A stretch of DNA of 64,000 nt from Mucilaginibacter aurantiaciroseus (GTDB lineage: Bacteria > Bacteroidota > Bacteroidia > Sphingobacteriales > Sphingobacteriaceae). Under the pieces are notes generated by a model. That model worked only from the letters and a program-made list of their open reading frames with translations. It did not search any database and was not told the DNA's origin. Positions within the stretch are counted from its first letter, which is position 1. Every line of letters begins with the position of its first letter. Below are positions 17,422 to 26,359 of the stretch, piece by piece. The DNA lies in the NCBI RefSeq assembly GCF_024055595.1, contig NZ_JAMXOF010000001.1:558001-622000 (forward strand). Direction: 5' to 3'. A program made the translations under genes and the position numbers.

Positions 17422-18255
17422 ATGATATCTCGCGCACAGCTTATTGAACAGATCAAACAAAAAAAATCATTTTTATGCGTTGGCCTTGATACCGACATAG
17501 ATAAGATCCCTCAATTTCTGCTGCAATACCCCGATCCTGTTTTTGAATTTAATAAGCGCATTATTGATGCCACTAAAGATCTTTGTATCGCCTACAAACC
17601 AAATGCGGCCTTTTATGAGAGCCGTGGATTGAAAGGATTGCAGAGCCTCATCAGCACCGCGCAATACACTCCTAAGGATATTTTGAACATTATTGACGCT
17701 AAGCGCGGCGATATAGGCAATACATCTGATAATTACGCCAAAGCCTTTTTTAATGAAGAAACATCAGGTATGAGCTTTGATGCCATTACCGTTACACCAT
17801 ATATGGGTAATGACAGTATTACGCCGTATTTAAAGTACGATGGTAAATGGGTGATCATTTTGGCGCTTACCTCATCAATAGGGAGTAAGGATTTTCAGTA
17901 CCTGGAAACTGAAACCGGCTTGCTATATGAAACTGTGATCCAAAAAGCCAATACCTGGGCAGGTGCAGATAGGCTGATGTTTGTGGTTGGCGCTACCAAA
18001 AGCACCGAGTTTACCAATATCCGTAAATACGCGCCAGACAATTTCTTGCTGGTACCCGGTGTTGGCGCGCAAGGTGGAAGCCTGGAGGATGTTTGCCAAT
18101 ATGGTATGACCAAAGATTGTGGCTTGATCGTAAACTCATCCCGTGGGATCATATATGCAAGTAACGGCGAAGATTTTGCTGATGCCGCACGCGCTGAAGC
18201 TTTAAAGATTCAACAACAAATGCAGGCGGAGCTGGAGAAAACAGGAGTAATTTAA
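17422..18255 (+). CDS. pyrF: Orotidine 5'-phosphate decarboxylase
   Basis: PyrF converts OMP to UMP, the last step of de novo pyrimidine synthesis. At 277 residues it belongs to the longer class II type. It shows [11 protein letters not shown] near the N-terminus, the catalytic [10 protein letters not shown] (92-101) with its Lys-Asp network, and the phosphate loop PGVGAQGG. pyrG of the same pathway is at 22.8 kb. Confidence 0.95.
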   Translation: MISRAQLIEQIKQKKSFLCVGLDTDIDKIPQFLLQYPDPVFEFNKRIIDATKDLCIAYKPNAAFYESRGLKGLQSLISTAQYTPKDILNIIDAKRGDIGNTSDNYAKAFFNEETSGMSFDAITVTPYMGNDSITPYLKYDGKWVIILALTSSIGSKDFQYLETETGLLYETVIQKANTWAGADRLMFVVGATKSTEFTNIRKYAPDNFLLVPGVGAQGGSLEDVCQYGMTKDCGLIVNSSRGIIYASNGEDFADAARAEALKIQQQMQAELEKTGVI

Positions 18256-18260
18256 GGATT

Positions 18261-18341
18261 AAGGACTGTAAGAACCGAGAGACAAGACAGTACAGGAAAA
18301 ATTTCCTGTCTTGATTCTTGTATCTTTAATTCTTGCTTCCT
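18261..18341. repeat. Inverted repeat with AAGA/ACAAG words, probable terminator
   Basis: CAAGACAG (18283-18290) pairs with CTGTCTTG (18306-18313) around ACAGGAAAAATTTCCTGT, between convergent pyrF and the oxidase-like gene. The wording (GAGACAAGA, TTCTTG) resembles the element at 28564-28640, suggesting a family that may serve as a terminator. Confidence 0.6.
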
Positions 18342-18344
18342 CTA

Positions 18345-18878
18345 TTATATTTCCAGTTTCCCTTCAATAGAGTCATCAAGTGTTTTACCAATAGCGGCTC
18401 CTACCAGTTGTTTAACAAATGCTACGGCGTTGCCGTGTTTGTTATCCCAGTAATATCCCTGTGTGGGCGATACTTTAATGACAGATATCCTCGGGTCGTC
18501 CACACCTTCGGTAAACCAAGTTTTTAGGATCGGTTCCCATAATTCTTTAATTTTTTCCTTGTCCTCATTTATTTCGGCTATGCCGTAAATGTTAAGGAAA
18601 TCAGAGTACTTTGATCCCTGGAACAATAGCTGCACCATTGGGTCTACTGCTATCTCCGCGTTCTTGTAGCTGTCATTTGCGCTAAGGAACCATAGGTCGC
18701 CGTTATCGTCAACTTTTTGTGGCGACATAGGGCGGGTAGAGAAAGGTAAGCCGGTTTTAATGCTACTGCAAAAAAAACAGCTTGAGCCTTCGGCCATTTC
18801 TTTTAATTTTTTCCAAGCTTCGTTGCCTTCCAGGTTCTCAAAATTATCTTCAGGTTGATTTTGGTTAATGCTATCCAT
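18345..18878 (-). CDS. Pyridoxamine 5'-phosphate oxidase-like (general stress) protein
   Basis: A 177-residue protein of the split-barrel flavin-binding class that includes plant-pathogen and general stress proteins (GSP26-like). The barrel core begins with SSIKTGLPFSTRPM and continues through DGDLWFLSANDSYK, DPMVQLLFQG and the YGIAEI strand, ending with SPTQGYYWD. Members bind FMN or F420, but the substrate is unknown. A CFFCSS Cys pair lies at the start of the barrel. It seems monocistronic. Confidence 0.82.
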   Translation of the reverse strand: MDSINQNQPEDNFENLEGNEAWKKLKEMAEGSSCFFCSSIKTGLPFSTRPMSPQKVDDNGDLWFLSANDSYKNAEIAVDPMVQLLFQGSKYSDFLNIYGIAEINEDKEKIKELWEPILKTWFTEGVDDPRISVIKVSPTQGYYWDNKHGNAVAFVKQLVGAAIGKTLDDSIEGKLEI

Positions 18879-18952
18879 AATAGGTTTTGTATATTTAAAT
18901 GATAATATATTAACCTGTTAGAAATTTATTTGTTTGAGAAATTGGAAAGAAA

Positions 18953-19066
18953 ATGTTGCTGCTTTTAATAACTCTTTGGAAAGTATGTGGTAGACGCGTT
19001 TGTCCACATTGTGATACTGAACATCGTGAAGCATCTAATCGCCGACATGCAAAACGAAGAGGATAG
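18953..19066 (+). CDS. Possible 37-residue Cys/His-rich small protein
   Basis: An ATG-started frame with GGAAAG six bases upstream. The N-terminus is hydrophobic (MLLLLITLW), followed by Cys12, a CPHC knuckle (17-20), His24 and a basic tail ending AKRRG. The CPHC/His arrangement resembles a zinc knuckle. It has no recognised family and is short enough to be chance. An overlapping 72-codon frame in another register looks less protein-like. Confidence 0.3.
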   Translation: MLLLLITLWKVCGRRVCPHCDTEHREASNRRHAKRRG

Positions 19067-19394
19067 TTCAATAATAGATTTTTTGCTATCAATCAGGATG
19101 ACAAAAAAGAATTTACTTTACTTTTCGAGCGATTTGTATATTAATATTATAAATGATAGCTGTGGTGGCGCAATTTTGTCAGCATTTAATTTTTTAAATA
19201 TCTGATTATTTGCGATATGTAGATACTCGCATGTGTTTACAATCGTGAACGTGAACATTTGGATCATTTTACCCGCGCAAGTTTAGCGTAGCGTAACTTG
19301 TGTGGGAATTTACAGCAAGCTTTTAGCTTAAGTTAGCTGAAAGCTGAACTTTTTTAGGCACAAGCTGAAAGCTTTTGCCAGCGTTTGGCGAACA
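19067..19394. other. Intergenic region with nested hairpins
   Basis: No convincing gene is seen. The right half holds CCCGCGCAAGTT (19272-19283) facing AACTTGTGTGGG (19295-19306), then several AGCTTTTAGCT/AGCTGAAAGCT words (19316-19375), and finally GGCG-AACATTA-CGCC, which overlaps the stop of the nuclease gene and may terminate it. Confidence 0.55.
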
Positions 19395-20762
19395 TTACGC
19401 CGAAAAACTAACCTTTCTTTGTGGGAACCTTTCCGCATAACCCGTTACAATATTGCGGATATAATCATTTCCCGGGTAGGGTGTAAGGTAGTTCTTAAGC
19501 GCCTGGATGTTGCCAACATCATAGTAATGGGAAATATAACCCATACCATAAAAGCGGCCCTCTTCTATCAGGATGCAGCTATGCTCATCATCGGTGCGGC
19601 CTTCATCGCGGATAGCAAAGGTTGGCAGTACTTTTTTCAATTCATCTAAAGCACCCTGGATGCGGTCGTTATAAACCTCGGGCAATTCGTGCCCTTCGCA
19701 GGCGCAAGTACCAACATTAGCACCCGAGCATGGCTGGTCGTTCTTTTGAATAAAACAAAGTTTTGGGCATAGGCCGAAGGTATCTATCAGGTTAAGCAAC
19801 AGGTTACGCCCTTCGTAAAGCGAGTTGCAGGCATAAACTGTCGGCATGTGTTTGCGGTGCTTATCTACAGCCATGCGCAGGTAACCCCGCTGGTCTTCGT
19901 ACATATAAATGCCAAAGGTATTCTCGAACCGCTTTAGCGAACGGTTGTACTTTGGCCATAGCCGTTTGATCTCTACTGCCTCGGTTACCAGTGCTATAAG
20001 TTCGTTTCCACAAACCTGGTGACTAATGCGATAAATGTTCTTTAAAAACTCCTGGCGTTGCAGGTTTGGATTATTGCCGGTAAAGTGACTGCAAACGCGT
20101 TTTTTGATATTCTTGGCTTTGCCTACATAAACCACTTTGCCTTTTTCATCATGGAAATAATAGATGCCCGGCGATGGCGGTAAGGCTTCAATGTCCGCTT
20201 TAGGCAGGTTGGCAGGTAGTACTTGTTCTTTACTATTTTGCTTTAACGCCGCACTAATATGATTTGAAGTATCGCTTTTTAAATATAGGCTGAATAATTG
20301 CGCGGTTGCCTCTGCATCGCCCATGGCACGGTGGCGGCTGTTGTTCTGGATGCCTAAATGGGTGCACAGTTTACCAAGGCTGTAAGACATCAGCCCCGGC
20401 ATAATTTTACGGCCTAAACGTACTGTGCAAAGCTTGTTTGCATTCAGTTCGTAACCAGCTGCATTCAGGTGATATCTTAAGAAAGAATAATCGAAATTTA
20501 CGTTGTGGGCCACAAAGATCTGGCCTTTAAGCAGGTGGTAGATCTCGTGCGCCACATCCTCAAAAAGTGGCGCTTTCTGCACCATTTCGTTGGTGATGCC
20601 TGTTAAGGCACGGATATAAACCGGAATATCCCGTTGCGGGTTAACCAGCGACTCGAATCGGCGGGTTACTTTGTTGCCATCGTGGATGCATATAGCAATC
20701 TCGGTAATGCCATTAGCGCTGGCATGCCCACCCGTCGTCTCAATATCCACAATTGCATACAT
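19395..20762 (-). CDS. DnaQ-type exonuclease fused to GIY-YIG endonuclease
   Basis: A 455-residue fusion. Residues 1-165 form a DEDDh 3'-5' exonuclease like DNA polymerase III epsilon: DIETTG with the first acidic pair (D6, E8), AHNVNFD, and HRAMGDAEAT with the last His and Asp. Residues about 190-290 form a UvrC/Cho-type GIY-YIG nuclease (GIYYFHDE, VYVGKAKNIKKRV, and the catalytic Glu in TEAVEIKRL). A C-terminal region with CPKLCF and CSGANVGTCACEG follows, Cys-rich and Cho-like. This architecture fits a nucleotide-excision-repair incision and trimming enzyme, by analogy with UvrC and Cho. Sites look intact. Confidence 0.9.
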   Translation of the reverse strand: MYAIVDIETTGGHASANGITEIAICIHDGNKVTRRFESLVNPQRDIPVYIRALTGITNEMVQKAPLFEDVAHEIYHLLKGQIFVAHNVNFDYSFLRYHLNAAGYELNANKLCTVRLGRKIMPGLMSYSLGKLCTHLGIQNNSRHRAMGDAEATAQLFSLYLKSDTSNHISAALKQNSKEQVLPANLPKADIEALPPSPGIYYFHDEKGKVVYVGKAKNIKKRVCSHFTGNNPNLQRQEFLKNIYRISHQVCGNELIALVTEAVEIKRLWPKYNRSLKRFENTFGIYMYEDQRGYLRMAVDKHRKHMPTVYACNSLYEGRNLLLNLIDTFGLCPKLCFIQKNDQPCSGANVGTCACEGHELPEVYNDRIQGALDELKKVLPTFAIRDEGRTDDEHSCILIEEGRFYGMGYISHYYDVGNIQALKNYLTPYPGNDYIRNIVTGYAERFPQRKVSFSA

Positions 20763-20846
20763 GGTTCAAATGTAAAACAATTTTGCTAATATTTTTAGTT
20801 GCGGATGTGGAAAAATTTAAAAATGTTGTCAAAATAATTCAACAAA

Positions 20847-20876
20847 AAACCCATAGCGCTTTATGGCTATGGGTTT
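20847..20876 (-). terminator. Terminator downstream of yidC
   Basis: AAACCCATAGC (20847-20857) pairs with GCTATGGGTTT (20866-20876). An A-rich stretch on the plus strand supplies the T-run for minus-strand transcripts coming from yidC. Confidence 0.75.
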
Positions 20877-20917
20877 CTATATTCTTAAGGCAACTAATCT
20901 CTAATCAACCAATCACC

Positions 20918-22759
20918 TTACTTTTTCTTCGCCTGCACTTGTTGTTGCTGGCGCATCATTTCTTCGAATTTAGCACCGAAGCCTGTTTTTTTCTTGTTAG
21001 GTTCATCAGGTTTTTTTTTGTTCTCCTGGATCTGCGCGTGAATCTTTTTATCATCAACCATAAACTTAATTAAGTATTGCTGTAAAAAGGTTAGCATGTT
21101 AGCCAAAAAGTAGTAGTAGTTCAAACCAGATGGGTAGCTGTTAAGCGTAGCCAGGAAAATGATAGGGGTAATGTAACCTATGTATTTCATCTGCCCGGTA
21201 GCACCCGAGATCTGATTGTTGAAGTACGTGTATATCAATGTAGATATCGTCATCAACAAACACATTAAACTGATGTGGTTACCAATGAAAGGGATTTTAG
21301 CAAAGGTAATAACCGCATCGTAAGTGGATAGATCGTGCATCCAAAGGAAACTCTCGCCCCTAAGCTCAAATAAGCTTGGGAAGAAACGGAAGAACGCGAT
21401 CACGATAGGCATCTGGATCAGCAATGGCAAACAACCACCCAATGGGTTCACTCCGGCCTTTTTATAAAGCTTTAGGTACTCCTGTTGTAAAAGGGTAGGG
21501 TTATCTTCGCCAACTTTGCCTTTTATTTCGTCCATTTCCGGCTTTAAAACACGCATTTTCGCCATTGAAAGGTACGACTTGTATGTAAGCGGCGCCAAAA
21601 CCAATTTTAGTACGATTGTTAGTATCAAAATGATGATACCGTAGTTCCAATTAAATTTGTTCAAAAAGTTGAACAATGGTAATACCGCAAACTGGTTGAT
21701 GTATTTTAAAGGCCCCCAGCCCAGGTTAACCAATTTTTGCAGGTCGTAACCCTGATCCTTTAAAGTATTGAAACGGTTAGGGCCAAAATAAAACTCTAAA
21801 GGTACCGCACCCGCCGCGTTTGGCGTAAGGGTAAGGTTGGCTTTCATCTGTTTAACATTTACAGTATCTGCAACATCGGTAGCAACCTCAAAATCTGACT
21901 TCGCGATGCCTTCTTTAGCGATCAGCACGTTAGAGAAGAAGTGTTGCTTGAACGCAACCCATTGCATTTTCTTTTCTACAATAGCTTTTTTATCATCTTT
22001 GGTTTCGCTCAGGTAGTCAACCTCGTTATCGGTATTTTTGTAATACACGGTAGAGTATTGGCGCTCCTGCGTCATATCCTTTTCCTTTTTAGGCAAACTT
22101 GCGCTCCAGTTAAGGTTATAACCACCCGTGGTAGATACTACTTGCTCTAAACCGGTAGATTTGATGTTCAACCCAACTTTAAAGCCTGTGCCTTTAAGCG
22201 AGTAAATATAATCTACATACTGCGTTGGGCTATAGCTTAAACGCATAGTGATAGACGATGAATCTTTATCTGCCACCTGTAAACCTGTTCCGCTTGGCGT
22301 AAAGTAAAGGTCGTTGGTGATTAAGGTCCTGTCGCCTGCTTTTAAGGCAAGGCCAAACTTGTTATCGTTACCATCAAATAATATTAATGGTTTTTTATCG
22401 AACGTTTTGTAGTTTTTAAGCTCGGCAGAGTAAATGCGGCCACCTTTGGTAGATAGCTTCAGGCGCATTTCTTTGTTTTCGATGGTTACAAATTGCTCGC
22501 TGCCAACAGTAGCTGCGCCAAAAGGTGTTTTTAAAACGGCCGAATCAACAACACCTGCTTTTTTAGCGGTATCAAGTTTGGTTGCGGTTTTTACGGCAGC
22601 TTTTGCAGCCGGGTCTTTTATCAGTCCTTTTTTGATCGAGTCAAGATGAACGGTAAGCTGTTCTTTTTTAATATCAGCTTCAGAAGGTTTCATAAAATAT
22701 ATGGAAGCGCCCATAATAATCATGATCAGGAATAACCCTGTAAACGTATTTTTATCCAT
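20918..22759 (-). CDS. yidC: Membrane protein insertase YidC
   Basis: YidC inserts and folds inner-membrane proteins with or without SecYEG. The 613-residue protein has an N-terminal transmembrane helix (about 5-22), a large periplasmic domain (about 55-350) and a conserved five-helix core (about 360-570: APLTYKSYLSMAKMR, NPLGGCLPLLIQMPIVIAFF, SGLNYYYFLANML). A basic Lys/Gln-rich C-terminal tail follows, which can contact ribosomes. It is 23 bases downstream of pyrG and shares its transcript. Confidence 0.96.
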   Translation of the reverse strand: MDKNTFTGLFLIMIIMGASIYFMKPSEADIKKEQLTVHLDSIKKGLIKDPAAKAAVKTATKLDTAKKAGVVDSAVLKTPFGAATVGSEQFVTIENKEMRLKLSTKGGRIYSAELKNYKTFDKKPLILFDGNDNKFGLALKAGDRTLITNDLYFTPSGTGLQVADKDSSSITMRLSYSPTQYVDYIYSLKGTGFKVGLNIKSTGLEQVVSTTGGYNLNWSASLPKKEKDMTQERQYSTVYYKNTDNEVDYLSETKDDKKAIVEKKMQWVAFKQHFFSNVLIAKEGIAKSDFEVATDVADTVNVKQMKANLTLTPNAAGAVPLEFYFGPNRFNTLKDQGYDLQKLVNLGWGPLKYINQFAVLPLFNFLNKFNWNYGIIILILTIVLKLVLAPLTYKSYLSMAKMRVLKPEMDEIKGKVGEDNPTLLQQEYLKLYKKAGVNPLGGCLPLLIQMPIVIAFFRFFPSLFELRGESFLWMHDLSTYDAVITFAKIPFIGNHISLMCLLMTISTLIYTYFNNQISGATGQMKYIGYITPIIFLATLNSYPSGLNYYYFLANMLTFLQQYLIKFMVDDKKIHAQIQENKKKPDEPNKKKTGFGAKFEEMMRQQQQVQAKKK

Positions 22760-22782
22760 TATGTATTGTATCGTACTATTAA

Positions 22783-24393
22783 TCAGTTCTTGCGGGCGTA
22801 AGCCAGCGAAGCGGCGACAAAGTTAATAAAAAGCGGATGCGGATTAGCAACTGTTGATTTTAATTCGGGGTGAAACTGCGCGCCCACAAAAAACGGGTGG
22901 TTTTTTAATTCCACAACCTCAACCAAGCCGTTATCCGGGTTAATGCCAGACGGGGTTAAGCCTGCGGCCTCGTAATCTTTTAAGTAACTGTTGTTAAACT
23001 CGTAACGGTGCCTGTGGCGCTCGCTGATGTGTGTTTTACCGTAAGCCAAAGCCGCCTTGCTGCCTTTTTTAAGATCGCACGGGTAAGCGCCTAAACGCAT
23101 GGTACCACCTTTATTTATCACATTTTTTTGGTCTTCCATCATAGCGATAACCGGGTGAGGGGTATCAGGGTTCATTTCGGTACTGCTGGCATCTTTTAAA
23201 TTAAGCACGTTACGGCCAAACTCCACAACCGAACATTGCATACCCAAACAGATGCCGAAGAACGGAATATTGTTTTCGCGCACATAACGGATAGCTTCAA
23301 TTTTACCCTCAAAACCACGCTCGCCAAAGCCCGGTGCAACAAGCACACCATGCAGGCCACGCAATTTGTCAACTGCGTTCTCAATAGTCAATTGTTCCGA
23401 CGGGATATATTGTACACGCACCTTACACTCGTTTTTAGCACCCGCGTGGATGAACGATTCGATGATAGATTTATAAGCATCAGGCAGCTCCACGTATTTA
23501 CCAACCAAGCCGATTTTTACTTCGGATGTTGGGTTTTTTAAGCGGCCCAAAAAGTCTTTCCAGTTATCCAGGTTAGGCTCGTTTTTGTGCGATAGCTTTA
23601 ATTTGGTTAAAACTGTTTTATCTAATTGTTCTTTCAGCATTAGCAAAGGCACATCATAAATTGTTGACGCATCCATCGATTCGACAACCGCGTTGATGTT
23701 AACGTTACAAAATAATGCGATTTTTTTTCTGATATCCATATTAATATGGTGCTCGGTGCGGCAAACCAATATATCCGGCTGGATGCCGTACTCCAGCAAC
23801 ATCTTAACCGAGTGCTGGGTAGGTTTGGTTTTCAGCTCGCCCGCTGCAGCAAGGAAAGGAATAAGCGTTAGGTGGATAACCAGCGCGTTGCCCGGGCCGG
23901 CTTCCCATTTAAACTGCCTTACAGCTTCTACAAACGGTAACGATTCGATATCGCCCACGGTACCACCAATCTCGGTAATTACAATATCGTAATCGCCGGT
24001 TTCGCCAAGGATACGCATGTTGCGTTTTATCTCGTCGGTTATGTGTGGTACAACCTGCACGGTTTTACCAAGAAATGCACCCTCGCGTTCGCGGTTGATG
24101 ACATTTTGGTAGATACGGCCGGTGGTAATATTGTTGGCTTTTGATGTTGGCGTGTTCAGGAAACGCTCATAGTGGCCAAGGTCAAGGTCGGTTTCGGCAC
24201 CATCCTCGGTAACATAGCATTCGCCGTGTTCGTAAGGGTTTAAAGTTCCCGGATCTATGTTAATGTAAGGATCGAATTTTTGGATGGTTACGCGATAGCC
24301 GCGTGCCTGTAAAAGTTTAGCTAATGAGGCAGAAATAATGCCTTTTCCTAACGATGAGGTAACTCCACCCGTAACAAAAATGTATTTAGTCAT
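22783..24393 (-). CDS. pyrG: CTP synthase
   Basis: PyrG aminates UTP to CTP using glutamine. The 536-residue length is normal. The N-terminal synthase domain opens with [20 protein letters not shown] (nucleotide binding). The C-terminal glutaminase domain carries the nucleophile Cys in FFGICLGMQ and the His/Glu pair in [17 protein letters not shown] -7 box is at 24455-24462, 62 bases upstream. It is followed by yidC. Confidence 0.97.
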   Translation of the reverse strand: MTKYIFVTGGVTSSLGKGIISASLAKLLQARGYRVTIQKFDPYINIDPGTLNPYEHGECYVTEDGAETDLDLGHYERFLNTPTSKANNITTGRIYQNVINREREGAFLGKTVQVVPHITDEIKRNMRILGETGDYDIVITEIGGTVGDIESLPFVEAVRQFKWEAGPGNALVIHLTLIPFLAAAGELKTKPTQHSVKMLLEYGIQPDILVCRTEHHINMDIRKKIALFCNVNINAVVESMDASTIYDVPLLMLKEQLDKTVLTKLKLSHKNEPNLDNWKDFLGRLKNPTSEVKIGLVGKYVELPDAYKSIIESFIHAGAKNECKVRVQYIPSEQLTIENAVDKLRGLHGVLVAPGFGERGFEGKIEAIRYVRENNIPFFGICLGMQCSVVEFGRNVLNLKDASSTEMNPDTPHPVIAMMEDQKNVINKGGTMRLGAYPCDLKKGSKAALAYGKTHISERHRHRYEFNNSYLKDYEAAGLTPSGINPDNGLVEVVELKNHPFFVGAQFHPELKSTVANPHPLFINFVAASLAYARKN

Positions 24394-24454
24394 GATTTTT
24401 TTGAAATCCGGTTAGCGGTTTTAAGGCCGAAACCAATTGTTTGTGTACGGGATA

Positions 24455-24462
24455 CAAAAGTA
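24455..24462 (-). promoter_or_regulatory. -7 box TACTTTTG for pyrG-yidC
   Basis: TAnnTTTG match 62 bases before the pyrG ATG on the minus strand, in the 218-base gap to the divergent secreted-protein gene. No clear -33 element. Confidence 0.35.
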
Positions 24463-24611
24463 GGAAAAATAACGGCATTTTGGGAGCGATTTTACATTTG
24501 TGGAAAAGATTGGGAAAGAGAAAATTGGAGTGTGTTAAGGCTTGCAAATAATCGGTTAGCAATTTTTAGAGATTTGATGTACGATATGTTATCTTTAACA
24601 AAACCTGAATC

Positions 24612-25484
24612 ATGAAGATCAACGCACGGATTTTACTCTCACTTTTTATTGTTTTAAGTTCATTCAAAGCAGAAGCGCAGCATTTCCCCTTCAAACCTAA
24701 AGATTCGCTTTATAATAGTAGTTATTTACCTGGCTTAACGGTAGATAAAATAACACCTGGTTACACCACCCTTGCCGATTTAAAGAACACCGGGTTTAAA
24801 TTGTCGCGGGTAAAGGTGAATGATTTAAATATGGGTGACATAGATAGCATAAACGCCACTTTACAAGGCAGTAGCTGGGGGATTAATGTTTTAAGCCATG
24901 GTTACACCATAAAACCGGGCATGATTGTGTTGCAGGGAAATGATAGCACGGACGTTATTACCAAAATAAGGTTACTGAAAGGTTTTTCGGGAAATATAAG
25001 GGGATTTAAAACGGAGCCCGGGAAAACTACCGTAAAAGACGTAGAAAAAGCCTTCCCCAATTTTGAATGGTCATCTACCGATGCGTCACGGTATTTTTAT
25101 TACACTAATAAGGATAGTATTGCTTTTTATGTAGCTAAAGATACTACGATTAAGGAATGGCCTTTTGATGAAAAGTTTTATTCGAATAAGATAATAAGCG
25201 CTGTTGAAATTATTAATTGGAAGGGTTTTTATAATCAGGAATATGGCGCAAATGATATCAATTATCAAAAACCCTTATATGCCCCCCTAAATGATGCCCA
25301 TTTAAATTATTTTGTTATTGTAGAAAAGCAATTTTCCACCGCGGCAAGTATTATTGGGAAAAACGAATACAACGAAGTGCGTCTTGGCAGGTGGCAGGAA
25401 TATTCATCAGATCATAAACTCATTTTTGAAGCTGAGTATGATAACACGGGCAAGCTTATAAAAATGATACTCCCCATTAAATAG
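24612..25484 (+). CDS. Secreted protein of unknown function
   Basis: A 290-residue protein beginning with a signal peptide (about 1-22, cleavage after SSFKAEA), so probably periplasmic or outer-membrane associated. The body is mixed alpha/beta with two similar-looking segments, PGYTTLADLKNTGFKLS and PGKTTVKDVEKAFPNFEWS. These each resemble a ligand-binding repeat in which a strand is followed by a TTLxDLxxxF helix. I do not recognise the family. It stands alone between divergent pyrG and a convergent deoxynucleoside kinase. Confidence 0.7.
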   Translation: MKINARILLSLFIVLSSFKAEAQHFPFKPKDSLYNSSYLPGLTVDKITPGYTTLADLKNTGFKLSRVKVNDLNMGDIDSINATLQGSSWGINVLSHGYTIKPGMIVLQGNDSTDVITKIRLLKGFSGNIRGFKTEPGKTTVKDVEKAFPNFEWSSTDASRYFYYTNKDSIAFYVAKDTTIKEWPFDEKFYSNKIISAVEIINWKGFYNQEYGANDINYQKPLYAPLNDAHLNYFVIVEKQFSTAASIIGKNEYNEVRLGRWQEYSSDHKLIFEAEYDNTGKLIKMILPIK

Positions 25485-25508
25485 TTTAAGAAAGCATGCG
25501 TACGGCCA

Positions 25509-25523
25509 CAAGCGGGACGCTTG
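25509..25523. repeat. CAAGCG/CGCTTG palindrome
   Basis: CAAGCGGGACGCTTG, a six-base stem with a three-base loop. A close relative (CAAGCGCGGACGCTTG) is at 33891-33906. Confidence 0.5.
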
Positions 25524-25550
25524 CGATAGCAATAATAACGATAGAAAACT

Positions 25551-25610
25551 GTCATGGTGAGCCTGTCAAGCCATTAGCAAGGTGTATGAGCCTTCGACAA
25601 GCTTAGACAC
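25551..25610. repeat. TTCGACAAGCTC inverted repeat
   Basis: GTCATGGTGAGCCTGTC and CCTTCGACAAGCTTAGAC face each other. Divergent copy of the family at 3977, 55991 and 62773, here between convergent genes. Confidence 0.7.
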
Positions 25611-25621
25611 ACAACAAAATG

Positions 25622-26236
25622 CTAAAACAACCCGTTCACTTCCCGCTCTATTTTCTCAACAATAGAGGCCATATCTTCGGTATTGTTGGCAAAATCCAGG
25701 TTGTCTTTATCCAGTACAAGTAGTTTGCCCAGCTTGTAGCTGTTTATCCACTTGTCGTATTTTTCGTTCAGTTTGGATAGGTAGTCTATCCGGATGCCAA
25801 TCTCGTACTCGCGGCCGCGGCGTTGGATGTTATTTACCAGGGTAGGTACAGATGCTTTTAAGTATACCAGCAAGTCTGGTGGTTTGATAAACTCGGTAAT
25901 GTTATCAAACATGCTTTGGTAGTTCTCGTAATCGCGGGTGGTCATCAGGCCCATATCGTGCAGGTTTTCTGCAAAAATGTAGGCATCCTCGTATATGGTA
26001 CGGTCCTGGATAATATCGCGGCCACCTTTTTGGATGTCTACGATCTGGCGGTAGCGGCTATTGAGGAAATAGATCTGCAGGTTAAAGCTCCAGCGTTTCA
26101 TTTCGTTATAAAAATCTTCCAGATAGGGGTTATTGTCAACCGCCTCGTAAAGGGGGTCCCATCCGTAATTTTTCGCTAACATCTCGGTAAGAGTAGTTTT
26201 ACCGGCGCCTATATTTCCTACAATAGCTATGTGCAT
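25622..26236 (-). CDS. Deoxynucleoside kinase
   Basis: A 204-residue kinase of the dCK/dGK/TK2-like family, which salvages deoxynucleosides by 5'-phosphorylation. It has the P-loop GNIGAGKTT at the N-terminus, the substrate Glu-Arg region (LYEAVDNNPYLEDFY and QDRTIYEDAYIF), and the LID arginines in NNIQRRGREYE. Exact base preference (dA, dG or dC) cannot be read from the sequence. Confidence 0.92.
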   Translation of the reverse strand: MHIAIVGNIGAGKTTLTEMLAKNYGWDPLYEAVDNNPYLEDFYNEMKRWSFNLQIYFLNSRYRQIVDIQKGGRDIIQDRTIYEDAYIFAENLHDMGLMTTRDYENYQSMFDNITEFIKPPDLLVYLKASVPTLVNNIQRRGREYEIGIRIDYLSKLNEKYDKWINSYKLGKLLVLDKDNLDFANNTEDMASIVEKIEREVNGLF

Positions 26237-26274
26237 TTTCTAAAGGTATAATTCAAAAGTTGAAAGTACAAATT

Positions 26275-26359
26275 AGCCCCACCCAAATCCTCCCCGATAG
26301 GGAGGGCTTTTTATTTAATTTTAAAGTCTCACCCTATGGAAGAGATTAGAGAGGGCTCT
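26275..26359. repeat. GC-rich CTCCCC/GGGGAG repeat after trpS
   Basis: AGCCCCACCCAAATCCTCCCC, a short T-rich hairpin (CCCTCCCT with AGGGAGGG) and AGAGAGGGCTC. It includes the trpS stop codon. Same family as 5191, 27381, 44606, 48059 and 51070. Confidence 0.7.

Noticed and set aside
18987..19205. 72-codon plus-strand frame in the gap before the fusion nuclease gene
   Set aside because: It overlaps the better small frame at 18953 in another register, has no recognisable motif and lies in AT-rich DNA.
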